This document shows positions 53,204 to 61,814 of a stretch of 64,000 nucleotides of DNA, in pieces. A program made the translations under genes and the position numbers. Under the pieces are notes generated by a model, which saw only the letters and a list, made by a program, of their open reading frames with translations, searched no databases and was not told where the DNA came from. This DNA is from DATNPH01 sp036703315 (GTDB taxonomy: Bacteria; Cyanobacteriota; Cyanobacteriia; Cyanobacteriales; Coleofasciculaceae), in NCBI GenBank assembly GCA_036703315.1, contig DATNPH010000223.1, positions 1 through 64,000 of the forward strand, read 5' to 3'. Position 1 is the first letter of the stretch, and every line of letters starts with the position of its first letter.

Positions 53204-55606
53204 TCACAGGAACGTGCCGCCAAATGATTTTTTCCGTTTGATAAGAACCACGGAAGGACGGGGTGGTCCCCCAGGATTGCCCTCTATATTACTGGGCCAA
53301 TTACTGCCACGAGGGACATTGCGTATTTGATTAAACAGGGTGCCATTTAAGTCCAGCATCTCGATAGTTCGGCTTAGCGTAACCTGGGGAGCGAATGGGC
53401 AGTCTTCACCCGGATGCTGCACCGATAGGATCAGCGTATCGCCTACGAACGTTGGACCTGTAAACTCGCAGCGAGGTGGACCATAGGCAAACGGTACGAT
53501 TTGTCCGGCATACGCTCCACTCATGGGAATGCAAAACATCCAGTTATTGCCAAAAACCCCGATGAGGCTGGACGTCTCGACATTTAGGTTAGTACCTATA
53601 GGCTCGGGTGTAGCGCCAATGACTGTATGGTCTATGGATTTTAGTCGTGCGGCAGCACCGACATCGAAACCATTGTGGGCACTAGTTGACATATCCGTGA
53701 CGCCCCAGACATTGCCTTGGTTGTCAAATGCCAAGTTATCCACATTGGCAAAACCCGATCCGGGTTGTGCTCCGGCTTCCCCACCTTTAGCCAATCGCTG
53801 CCAACGGAAAGTGGTTCCCGTGCCATCGGGACTGTTTTCGATTATCTTAAAGAGTTCTCCAGAGGGCTGTGCGGCGCTGACGGCACGGCTGTACTTGGCA
53901 ACCACAAAGATTCGAGAATCAGGATATCCATCACCACCGGGGGCACCATCCGTATAGGCAATGTAAACTGCCTTAGTTGTCGGATGGACTTCAATGTCTT
54001 CGGGACGAGCGGTAGGAGTTCCTCCAATCAGATTGGCAGCCAAAAAGGCATCGCAAAGCACAGCACCTTGGCTGGTGTAGAAGTTGGCCAGCGTCTTATT
54101 GGTATAACCGGGCAAAGCTGTTGCTTGATTGGTCGTTTCAACGTTGAATAAACCACCATTTGCAGTTTGACCTGCAATACCGAGACGGCTGGGTAGTGGC
54201 AAGCGACCATTCCTGGTAGCGCTGCCAGTAGCGGCAATTTCCACTGAGGCAAGAACAGATGGTGGAATCGGATTCGTGGGGCTAGTCAATAGTAGGGGAA
54301 TCCACTCACCCGTGCCGTCGGGGTTATAACGGGCAACGTACAGGGTGCCGTTTTCCAACAAGCTACTGTTTGATTTATTGGTTGGGGAACTGACTATGCC
54401 TGAGCTGACGAATTTCCAGGTGTGTCCTCCGCGTCGGTCATCACCCATGTAGGCAACTAAGCGTTGCCCAGCCTCCACGCGAAAGGCGATGTTCTCATGG
54501 CGGAAACGACCCAACGCCGTGTGCTTCCTAGGGCGGAGGCTGGGGTTAGCGGGGTCAACTTCCACCATCCAGCCGTATTTTTCACCCACTAGACCAAATG
54601 TCGCTCCAGTGGTACCTGCGGTGTAGCTCGTCTGAGTACCATTGGGCGAGACAGGCTCTGTAACCCCAACAAAAAAGCCTGAACTTCCCTGGAAGTTTTC
54701 CTCAGCAGACAAGACAGTTCCCCAGGGAGTGGTGCCGCCAGAGCAGTTGAAGGCAGTTCCAATAATTCGATTTCCTAATCCATCTGAACTGAGAGGGAAA
54801 ACCTGGGTTGCAGCAGAACCGGTACCAATTAGATAGTTTTGATCCCCTTGCTGATAGCTTCTCGGTCCCCAAGCCGTGACGGCTCGATAGGCATCAGTCC
54901 TTTGAGCGTTAATCCCCAGTCCGGAAAGACCATGAATGCGTCGATTCAGGGAGTTTCCTCTAACAACAGCAAAACGTCCATTAGGGTTGCCGCGTCTAGT
55001 AATAGTCACGATAGAGCCACCCATGTTGTACATGAACTCACCATCAACTTCAATGGTTCTGGTGGCTGGTAAAGGTCGCCCAATCACTAGGGGATATGAG
55101 GTTGGGAATCCCGCTACATCAGAAGGAGCCTCTGGGACAAGGGTAGAAAATGGGTAGGAGATGTATTCGTGATTTACCCAGAGAATCCCTTCCAAAGGGT
55201 TAGGGTTATTGTCAAGGGGAATAAAGCTGGTGAAATCGCAGTTGTAGCCAAAGTAGTCTTCAGAATTGGGAAAAACGCGATCGCCCCACCTCACAAGCAC
55301 ATAACGTTCATATTCAGGTGGCACGACAACGTCATCTACAATCTCATATCCTGGTAACCGAGTATTGATAGATGGCTGAAAAGTAAACTCCTGATTGTTT
55401 GGAGTTCTCATATAACTTGGCAGCAGTTGGTACATCGGTAAAGGATGTGGCAGACGCACCGGAGTGAACGTTACTACAGATTCAGCGGCTTCAGCCATGC
55501 CAATACTGCTGCCAAAACGCTTTTCTCCTATGACAGGAGCTAGCACCGCCGCACCAGCACTGGCTCCAAAAAAAGTAAGTAGCTGCCTCCGGGTAAACTT
55601 AGACAT
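53204..55606 (-). CDS. phoX: PhoX-family alkaline phosphatase (DUF839), Tat-exported
   Basis: Calcium/iron-dependent phosphatase that releases phosphate from organic esters outside the cytoplasm; 800 residues. The leader SKFTRRQLLTFFGASAGAA carries a twin-arginine motif, as known PhoX proteins do. The DUF839 propeller follows, with GYNCDFTSFIPLDN, LWVNHEYISYPF, GNRIIGTAFNCSGGTTPWGT and HENIAFRVEAGQ as the recognisable metal- and substrate-side segments. Two Pho-box-like repeats exactly 22 nt apart lie about 97 nt upstream, so expression under phosphate starvation is likely. Confidence 0.9.
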   Translation of the reverse strand: MSKFTRRQLLTFFGASAGAAVLAPVIGEKRFGSSIGMAEAAESVVTFTPVRLPHPLPMYQLLPSYMRTPNNQEFTFQPSINTRLPGYEIVDDVVVPPEYERYVLVRWGDRVFPNSEDYFGYNCDFTSFIPLDNNPNPLEGILWVNHEYISYPFSTLVPEAPSDVAGFPTSYPLVIGRPLPATRTIEVDGEFMYNMGGSIVTITRRGNPNGRFAVVRGNSLNRRIHGLSGLGINAQRTDAYRAVTAWGPRSYQQGDQNYLIGTGSAATQVFPLSSDGLGNRIIGTAFNCSGGTTPWGTVLSAEENFQGSSGFFVGVTEPVSPNGTQTSYTAGTTGATFGLVGEKYGWMVEVDPANPSLRPRKHTALGRFRHENIAFRVEAGQRLVAYMGDDRRGGHTWKFVSSGIVSSPTNKSNSSLLENGTLYVARYNPDGTGEWIPLLLTSPTNPIPPSVLASVEIAATGSATRNGRLPLPSRLGIAGQTANGGLFNVETTNQATALPGYTNKTLANFYTSQGAVLCDAFLAANLIGGTPTARPEDIEVHPTTKAVYIAYTDGAPGGDGYPDSRIFVVAKYSRAVSAAQPSGELFKIIENSPDGTGTTFRWQRLAKGGEAGAQPGSGFANVDNLAFDNQGNVWGVTDMSTSAHNGFDVGAAARLKSIDHTVIGATPEPIGTNLNVETSSLIGVFGNNWMFCIPMSGAYAGQIVPFAYGPPRCEFTGPTFVGDTLILSVQHPGEDCPFAPQVTLSRTIEMLDLNGTLFNQIRNVPRGSNWPSNIEGNPGGPPRPSVVLIKRKKSFGGTFL

Positions 55607-55702
55607 GAAAATCTCTCTCTTCTAGAAATCGCAGGAAAAATAACAGGTACTTGACATGGGCGTATAGGTGAGTACAGCCTTCGGAGTAATACTATTTCTA
55701 GA

Positions 55703-55732
55703 AGATTAAGTTTAAGTAAGCTTGAGGTTAAT
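55703..55732 (-). promoter_or_regulatory. Pho-box-like repeat upstream of phoX
   Basis: On the coding strand, ATTAACCT (55732-55725) and CTTAATCT (55710-55703) each match the cyanobacterial Pho repeat CTTAACCT at 7 of 8 positions and are spaced exactly 22 nt. A degenerate middle copy (4 of 8) falls at the 11-nt register. Such direct repeats are bound by PhoB/SphR-type regulators. The remaining spacer, 55607-55987, holds no gene. Confidence 0.6.
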
Positions 55733-55987
55733 ACTAAATTTTGTTGTGTTTAAATTCAATCGAGATCGGTGAACAACACGCTGACAAATCCATTAGCGAT
55801 CGCCAGCCTCTCTAGACTATTAGTAAATACTACTTTGGGTAGATTAACTTTAATTCAGCTTCCGATAGGAGCTAGGAAGCTGTAGTTATATAAATAGGTC
55901 TATGGTTATGTTGGAAAAATAGACAAACCCAAAAACCTTGCTTGCTCCGACTTGCTTGTATTGCGTAAAAAATAACAGCGTAATAAC

Positions 55988-56440
55988 TTAATCATCTCTA
56001 AAACCAGGGTCATCTTCGCGATTGAACCTAGCTGGTCTATTAACTTGTAAGGCATCACCCTGAGGTTTAGATGAAGCAGCAGAATTGTAAAAGCCTAACA
56101 GTGCTCTCGAATTACTAAAATATCTAGTCCAGCGTTCGATTCGAGAGTCATTCTCCCACTGAGAGCGAGAAATCTTCGAACGGATTAGTGGGGCTATCTG
56201 TCCCTTATTTTCGCCCAAGATTATAATAGAAATCTCCATAATTTCAGGATTTCCTGCAAATTCCTGCTCTATCGAGTTTTTTGCCAAATTTTGTGCCTGT
56301 TGGATCAGAACATCAAAAGATTGGTTGCCATTGGAGTTAAGGATAATACTGCGTTCCTTTATTTGAGCTGATGCTATTGAAATAGAGGTGACTAAACTAC
56401 TTAGTGCCAGGAGCGTGCTAAATAAAATACGACGGTACAT
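55988..56440 (-). CDS. Small secreted protein, uncharacterised
   Basis: A 150-residue protein from the ATG at 56440; a TTG 18 codons upstream is possible, but the ATG gives a clean signal peptide (MYRRILFSTLLALSSLVTS..., cleavage after ASA). The mature part has one alpha/beta segment (SFDVLIQQAQNLAKNSIEQ, then EISIIILGENKGQIAPLIR), resembling a small surface or lipoprotein-like domain I cannot name. The C-terminus is Arg/Asp-rich and probably disordered. It stands alone between phoX and tspO. Confidence 0.65.
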   Translation of the reverse strand: MYRRILFSTLLALSSLVTSISIASAQIKERSIILNSNGNQSFDVLIQQAQNLAKNSIEQEFAGNPEIMEISIIILGENKGQIAPLIRSKISRSQWENDSRIERWTRYFSNSRALLGFYNSAASSKPQGDALQVNRPARFNREDDPGFRDD

Positions 56441-56736
56441 ACTTAGTGAATTTGCTATTGCTACAGCCTTTACACTTTCCAGATTAATAGTCAAAAATTA
56501 AGAGATAGTAAACTCTGGTTATTTGTAAGCAAAGCAGATTCAAGAAAATAGGAAAATTGCCTCCAGAACCTAATGAATTGCGTTGTGAGTCTCACGCTAG
56601 AACAAAATCAACTGTGCCTAAAGCTTGTTCACACCAATGGCTGATTACATCAATCCATGAACTTGGGACAATCAATTTAGTTGACTGACGCTGACTTCAC
56701 AGGGGCGATCGGTGGGATTTCGCACAGAGTAAGGCA

Positions 56737-57210
56737 ATGATTAGATCTTGGATGGTGATTGGGGCTGTAGCCCTTCTAGTGGCGTTAAGCGGTGGCTTGA
56801 ATACACCCGACGATACCAGATGGTTTAACCGCCTACAGCGTCCGAGGTGGCTGACGTTTGAGGCAGCAATTCCCTTCATCTGGACTGTTATTTATATTTG
56901 CTGTGCCTGGTCAGCTTATATTGTGTGGGAAAGCGACCCAGGTAGCCAAAGAACTTGGCTGCTGATGGGCTTATATCTCCTGCTGGAACTAGTTACCACC
57001 GCCTACACGCTGTTAACGCTCAAACTCCGTAGCCTTAAAGCTGGCACGTACATTGGCGGCACGGGTGCTGTCATTGGCCTCATCTTGGCAGTGCTTGTCT
57101 TCCCTATCTCAAGCTGGGCATCCCTGTTGCTACTCCCCTACCTGATTTGGAGTCCAATTGGAACCTATACAACTTGGGAAATGATGAAATTGAATCCGGA
57201 ATCGGTTTAG
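56737..57210 (+). CDS. TspO/MBR family membrane protein
   Basis: Tryptophan-rich sensory protein homologue of 157 residues with five membrane helices. Helix 1 ends with GGLNTPDDTRWFNRLQRPRW, the usual loop, and the second block TFEAAIPFIWTVIYICCAWSA is typical. TspO proteins bind porphyrins, haem breakdown products or sterol-like ligands and modulate stress responses. In cyanobacteria they are poorly defined. No neighbouring tetrapyrrole gene is seen. Confidence 0.9.
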   Translation: MIRSWMVIGAVALLVALSGGLNTPDDTRWFNRLQRPRWLTFEAAIPFIWTVIYICCAWSAYIVWESDPGSQRTWLLMGLYLLLELVTTAYTLLTLKLRSLKAGTYIGGTGAVIGLILAVLVFPISSWASLLLLPYLIWSPIGTYTTWEMMKLNPESV

Positions 57211-57308
57211 ATGGGTGTGTCATCAGCAAGGTCACCATAAACCCAAGTTCAGGCAGGACAAGGGCACTGATACAGTTATAAAACTTAACTCCAAACAAAA
57301 TAAATAAT

Positions 57309-57478
57309 CTCAGAGCTTGCACCAGCCGACTCACCCGCCGTGGAATCAATTCCACGGCTCATAGCTCAAGTCCTCTTGCATAGGACTAAACACCTATGCT
57401 GAAAGGATTTCAGTCCAATGAGAGTGGACTTGAGCTATGAGCCCGGAGTTTGAACTCCGGGCGGTGCAAGATCTCAGT
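57309..57478. repeat. 170-bp palindromic repeat element with three hairpins
   Basis: Outer arms around CTTGCACC/GGTGCAAG match at 13 of 15 positions. Inside, CTCATAGCTCAAGTC and GACTTGAGCTATGAG (57358-57372, 57427-57441) are perfect inverses. Two small hairpins are also perfect: CCGTGGAAT/ATTCCACGG (57338-57357) and CCCGGAGTT/AACTCCGGG (57442-57461). The four-armed layout suggests a dispersed palindromic repeat or structured RNA. Confidence 0.75.
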
Positions 57479-57507
57479 AATGCAACTTTCGCTGCTAAGT
57501 AAAGATT

Positions 57508-57669
57508 AGACCTCCTGCACGAATAGAATTTTCGCCCCCCTACTCGCCCCTGCCCCTAATCCCCAAAGGGGGCCCCATGCCCCCAATTCTGGGGGGAATA
57601 AGAATTAAAATCCCCCACAATTGGATGGATGATGCGAGGGGGCATTTCATGATTCATGCAGGAGGTCTA
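57508..57669. repeat. 162-bp MITE-like element
   Basis: Terminal inverted repeats AGACCTCCTGCACGAAT (57509-57525) and ATTCATGCAGGAGGTCT (57652-57668) match at 16 of 17. Both flanks read ATT, a possible 3-nt target duplication. The inside is C/G-rich, low-complexity and without a frame. From 57670 to 57959 I see only an imperfect hairpin near 57862-57905 before the toxin-antitoxin genes. Confidence 0.75.
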
Positions 57670-57959
57670 TTGTTAGAGAAACTAGATAATTAGCGATTGT
57701 CTTGTTCTATCAAGCATAGGTCGGTAGGCTTTGTATATCAAGAAGCGCAATTGGGCACAGCCAAGCCCTTACTCCAGGATGAAAACCCATTTAGCGTATG
57801 GATTGGGGTTGCGGTAGGGTAGAGTTTACAGCAGCGCGACGCTCTTACAACGGCTATTAAGTCAAACTCCCATTCGTGCTTCCACTCAGCACGGGTGGAT
57901 TTGACTAGATGAGAATTTTGACCCTGCTGGAATGTCGCTCCCTTTAAGAATTGTTCCCT

Positions 57960-58178
57960 ATGAATTTGCTCAGAGATCGAATGCAGCGTTTAACTGAACA
58001 GCTCCCTGGTCTAATTGAGCAACTCCCTGATGAGAACTTAGAAGACGCTTGGACAGTTCTGCAACCGCTTTACTATGACCTGTACATGCTCGCCGCTATG
58101 CAAGAGTCGAGGCGAACCATTAGACCTGGTGATATTCTGACCCGCGAAGAGGCATTGCTACTTCTGCACTTCCCATAA
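57960..58178 (+). CDS. Probable antitoxin of a RelE-type pair
   Basis: A 72-residue acidic protein from ATG 57960 (TTG 57951 is in frame). It is helical, with LTEQLPGLIEQLPDENLEDA and a C-terminal TREEALLLL. Small proteins with an LPDE...ELE helix followed by a short tail often precede RelE/ParE-like toxins in cyanobacteria. The next gene, 67 nt downstream, has a RelE-like fold. No DNA-binding domain is obvious, so identification rests on size and position. Confidence 0.6.
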   Translation: MNLLRDRMQRLTEQLPGLIEQLPDENLEDAWTVLQPLYYDLYMLAAMQESRRTIRPGDILTREEALLLLHFP

Positions 58179-58245
58179 GATTATTTAATGAAAAGGCACT
58201 CAGTAGTGTAGACAAAATTTGTAGTTTGGAGTCAGAGCCCACCCT

Positions 58246-58503
58246 GTGAGCCTAGAATTGCGCTATGCCAGATCGTTTTTGCAAGATCTCAGAAACTTAG
58301 AGTCAGCTGCCTATCAGCAGGTCTGTGAAGTCGTCTTTGAGGAGTGTGTGCATCTCAAGCAGATTCAAGACCTGCCAGGACTGCATCAGCTCAGCTCGGA
58401 TGCCATATTTTATCGGTTTACCATCGACAACTACTTAGTTGGGATCGAAGTGACGGGTCAAATTGTAAAATTTTTGCGAGTTCTGCCCAAGCCATACATT
58501 TGA
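58246..58503 (+). CDS. RelE/ParE-like toxin
   Basis: An 85-residue protein from GTG 58246. The pattern is that of RelE-superfamily toxins: an N-terminal strand (LELRYARSFLQDLRNL), two helices, then a sheet with AIFYRFTIDNYLVGIEV and FLRVLPKPYI. RelE toxins cleave mRNA on the ribosome; ParE relatives target gyrase, and the fold alone cannot decide. The gene follows the putative antitoxin and is codirectional. Confidence 0.72.
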   Translation: MSLELRYARSFLQDLRNLESAAYQQVCEVVFEECVHLKQIQDLPGLHQLSSDAIFYRFTIDNYLVGIEVTGQIVKFLRVLPKPYI

Positions 58504-58628
58504 GTCCATAATTTGTCAGTAGCCATCAATGGCGAACCAGGAAAGAACTTCTAGCCAACAATAGTGAACAATTTAGAACTGAGCTCTTAAACTTGTGATT
58601 GGTAAAAACAGAAGTTTGAGAGCAACTT

Positions 58629-60215
58629 ATGGACGCCGCTGCACTTTGGCAACGTTACCAGGACTGGCTTTATTACCATGAAGGATTGGAGTTTTACCTC
58701 GATGTCAGCCGTATGCGGTTTGACGATGCCTTTGTCGAGGCGATGCAACCTAAGTTAGAGAAAGCCTTTAAGGATATGGACGCCCTGGAAGGAGGCGCGA
58801 TCGCTAACCCTGACGAAAACCGTATGGTGGGTCACTACTGGCTACGTGACCCCGACTTAGCCCCAATGCCTGAAATCCGGCAAGAGATTATCACAACGCT
58901 GGAGCAAATCGAAGACTTCACCAAAAAAGTCCATAGCGGTGCCATCCATCCTTCAGGGGTGTCCAAATTCACTGATGTCCTTTCCATCGGTATTGGTGGT
59001 TCTGCCCTTGGCCCTGAATTTGTTGCTGAAGCCCTTGCCCCAGTCTTCCCCCCCCTAGCCATTCACTTTATTGACAATACTGACCCGGCTGGCATAGATG
59101 ATGTTCTTGCCAAGTTGCAAGACCGACTTGCCAGTACCCTAGTATTGGTCATCTCTAAATCGGGAGGAACGCCGGAAACCCGTAACGGCATGATTGAAAT
59201 TAGAAAAGCCTATGAGTCCAAAAATTTGGACTTTGCCCCCCATGCTGTTGCGATCACAGGCAAGGATAGCAACCTGGATAAACTTGCTAAATCTGAAGGT
59301 TGGCTAGCAACATTTCCCATGTACGACTGGGTAGGAGGACGAACATCAGAAATGTCATCTGTTGGACTACTCCCGGCAGCGTTGCAAGGAATTGACATCC
59401 GCGAGATGCTTGCTGGTGCCAAAGAAATGGACGCTGCCACCCGGATACACCAACTAAAAGAAAATCCAGCCGCTTTGCTTGCCCTATCTTGGCACTTTGC
59501 CGGTAATGGCAAGGGTGAGAAAGATATGGTGGTATTGCCGTACAAGGATAGTTTGTTGCTGTTTTCACGTTACTTGCAGCAGCTTGTGATGGAATCTCTG
59601 GGTAAAGAGAAAGATTTGGAGGGCAATACGGTTTACCAGGGGATTGCTGTCTACGGCAACAAAGGCTCAACTGACCAACATGCTTATGTACAGCAGTTGC
59701 GGGAAGGTGTTCCCAATTTCTTCGCGACGTTGATTGAGGTCTTAGAAGACCGCCAGGGAACGTCTCCAGACGTTGAACCAGGGGTGACTTCAGGAGACTA
59801 TCTATCAGGTTTATTGCAGGGCACGCGACAAGCGCTGTATGAGAATCATCGAGATTCCATCACAGTAACAATTCCCCAAGTGAATCCCCGGACAGTAGGA
59901 GCACTTATTGCTCTGTATGACCGCGCTGTTGGTTTTTATGGTTTCCTTGTGAATATCAATGCCTATCACCAACCGGGAGTGGAAGCTGGTAAGAAGGCGG
60001 CGGCTGCCATACTAGATTTACAAACACGAGTTATACAGGTGCTACAGGAGGAAAATGCTCCTGTATCCCTGTCACAATTAGCTCAAAAAGCGGAAGCATC
60101 TGACCAAATCGAGGCAATTTACAAACTGCTACGTCATCTCGCTAGCAACAATCGAGGTGTCGTTTTAGAGGGAAGTAAGGAACAACCTAGCAGCCTAAAG
60201 GTGTCTAAAGCTTAA
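58629..60215 (+). CDS. pgi: Glucose-6-phosphate isomerase
   Basis: Interconverts glucose-6-phosphate and fructose-6-phosphate in glycolysis, gluconeogenesis and the oxidative pentose phosphate route; 528 residues, the cyanobacterial length. Signature segments are SIGIGGSALGPEFVAEAL, SKSGGTPETRNG (sugar-phosphate loop), DWVGGRTSEMSSVGLLPA and NKGSTDQHAYVQQLREG with the catalytic His. It starts at ATG 58629. A purine-rich imperfect hairpin follows the stop. Confidence 0.97.
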   Translation: MDAAALWQRYQDWLYYHEGLEFYLDVSRMRFDDAFVEAMQPKLEKAFKDMDALEGGAIANPDENRMVGHYWLRDPDLAPMPEIRQEIITTLEQIEDFTKKVHSGAIHPSGVSKFTDVLSIGIGGSALGPEFVAEALAPVFPPLAIHFIDNTDPAGIDDVLAKLQDRLASTLVLVISKSGGTPETRNGMIEIRKAYESKNLDFAPHAVAITGKDSNLDKLAKSEGWLATFPMYDWVGGRTSEMSSVGLLPAALQGIDIREMLAGAKEMDAATRIHQLKENPAALLALSWHFAGNGKGEKDMVVLPYKDSLLLFSRYLQQLVMESLGKEKDLEGNTVYQGIAVYGNKGSTDQHAYVQQLREGVPNFFATLIEVLEDRQGTSPDVEPGVTSGDYLSGLLQGTRQALYENHRDSITVTIPQVNPRTVGALIALYDRAVGFYGFLVNINAYHQPGVEAGKKAAAAILDLQTRVIQVLQEENAPVSLSQLAQKAEASDQIEAIYKLLRHLASNNRGVVLEGSKEQPSSLKVSKA

Positions 60216-60772
60216 GGATTGAGAACAGGAGGGGATAGGGATGAGGTGAATAGGCTTTAGTACGGACTTACCCAAGGTTTCCGAAGCTAGCTCCAATCCC
60301 CTACCCCTATTCCCTCTCACTGGGCGAGGCGGGTTGACTAATTAGGGAACCCAGTGTTATCGGTAAAACAGGTGAAATAGTGGAGGCAGTGCCTGTAGGA
60401 AATTGTAGACTGTTGTATACTGTAAGACTAAGTCAGCGCCCGCGAAGCGTTGCTGAGAGGAGTACTCTTCAAAGCAGCAAAACAAAGAATCAGCGTCAGC
60501 GCAGCGGCTTGAGGAGGAGCTAGCCTGAACGTTAGACGCTAAGATTTGTTTACGTATGCATCGCGTGCTGAAGGCTATGGCACGTAGGGCATAGTGAGAT
60601 AAAGTCTAGCCAAGCGTCAAAAAAAGAACCAGCATCGGCAAGATATTAGCGCACTTTAGCGTGTATCTTTACCGAGGCGATAAGAATTTCAAAAAATAGT
60701 TCTCAAGGCTCTGTTTGGTTAGACAGACATGACATAGCGTAAGAGATAGATTCGCTGTTATACCGGTACCTC
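60216..60772. other. 557-nt spacer with palindrome and GC-rich direct repeats
   Basis: After pgi, a stem of about 20 nt can form between 60228-60250 and 60297-60320 (GGGGATAGGG type). At 60435-60465 and 60492-60520 two related CAGCG...GCGAAGCG/GCGCAGCG blocks occur. No gene is seen; the last 100 nt should contain the response-regulator promoter. Confidence 0.5.
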
Positions 60773-61495
60773 ATGCCATTAGTAATCCTGGTTGTAGATG
60801 ACAACCTGGGAACTCGTCTTTCTGTCCGTGATTACCTGGAGATGGCCGGCTATTCAGTCATCACGGCTGAAGATGGTCAACAGGCGCTGTCGCTGATTGA
60901 GAGTGATCACCCGCACGTACTCGTTACAGATATCAATATGCCCCGAATGGACGGCTACGAGCTAGTGCGACAAATCCGCACCAAACCAGCATTTCGCTTG
61001 TTGCCAGTAGTCTTTTTAACTGAGCGCTCAAGCACAGAGGAACGAATTAAGGGCTACCAGTCAGGGTGTGATTTATACTTACCCAAGCCGTTTGAGATGC
61101 AAGAATTAGGTGCAGTCATCCGCAGTCTCTTGGAGCGATCGCAGATGATTCAATCGGAGCTAAGGTTCTCCTCGACCAACACGTCGCGATCCTCCGCAAC
61201 CGATGCGCTGCCATCGCAGGTACAAACACCAAGTTTGGCACGGACATATAACGAAAGAGACAATTCCCAACATCACGCGATCGCTTCTAAGCCCAACAAC
61301 CTCGCTCTGACTAAACGAGAACAGGAAGTTTTAGATTTACTGACTACAGGTCTATCCAATATTGAAATTGGCCATCAACTGCATCTGAGTTCTCGAACAG
61401 TCGAGAAGTATGTCAGTAGTCTCTTACGAAAAACGGTAACCAGTAATCGAGCCGAACTGGTACGATTTGCTCTGGAAAATCGATTAGTAGATTGA
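60773..61495 (+). CDS. NarL/FixJ-type response regulator (REC-LuxR)
   Basis: Transcription factor of 240 residues. The receiver domain (1-120) has the acidic pair at Asp9/Asp10, phospho-acceptor Asp53 (LVTDINMP), a Thr switch (VVFLTERS) and Lys in YLPKPFEM. A Ser-rich linker leads to the LuxR helix-turn-helix (about 175-240) with LTKREQEVLDLLTTGLSN and SSRTVEKYVSSLLRK. The next gene is a large sensor kinase 319 nt downstream on the same strand, so it may be the cognate partner, though this is unproven. Confidence 0.93.
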   Translation: MPLVILVVDDNLGTRLSVRDYLEMAGYSVITAEDGQQALSLIESDHPHVLVTDINMPRMDGYELVRQIRTKPAFRLLPVVFLTERSSTEERIKGYQSGCDLYLPKPFEMQELGAVIRSLLERSQMIQSELRFSSTNTSRSSATDALPSQVQTPSLARTYNERDNSQHHAIASKPNNLALTKREQEVLDLLTTGLSNIEIGHQLHLSSRTVEKYVSSLLRKTVTSNRAELVRFALENRLVD

Positions 61496-61616
61496 CAAAG
61501 TTCTTTCCTAGACAATAGGGAAGATTCTCATAATCGCTATTAGCAAACATTTAAGTGATTTGCCTGACAGACGCGTAAATCTAATTGAATATTTTTAAAC
61601 TCTACAGTTTGAGTGA

Positions 61617-61651
61617 GTAGGCTTGTAAGACATGCGCTCTTGCAAGCCTAC
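61617..61651 (+). terminator. Stem-loop after the response regulator gene
   Basis: GTAGGCTTGTAAG (61617-61629) and CTTGCAAGCCTAC (61639-61651) pair at 12 of 13 positions. CCCTTTATT follows, so it is a plausible terminator. The rest of 61496-61814 has no gene. Confidence 0.6.
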
Positions 61652-61814
61652 CCTTTATTGAATCTTTATTTAATAAGGTATTCAGCTCATCCACCTGGGG
61701 GAAGTCGAAAGTGAATCAAGAATTGGAAGCTATTTTTATAAGGCTATTTACTTAAGGAAAACCACCATTGAGATCAGCACAGATGAAGACAAGGATTTTC
61801 GCAAGCACAGCAAA

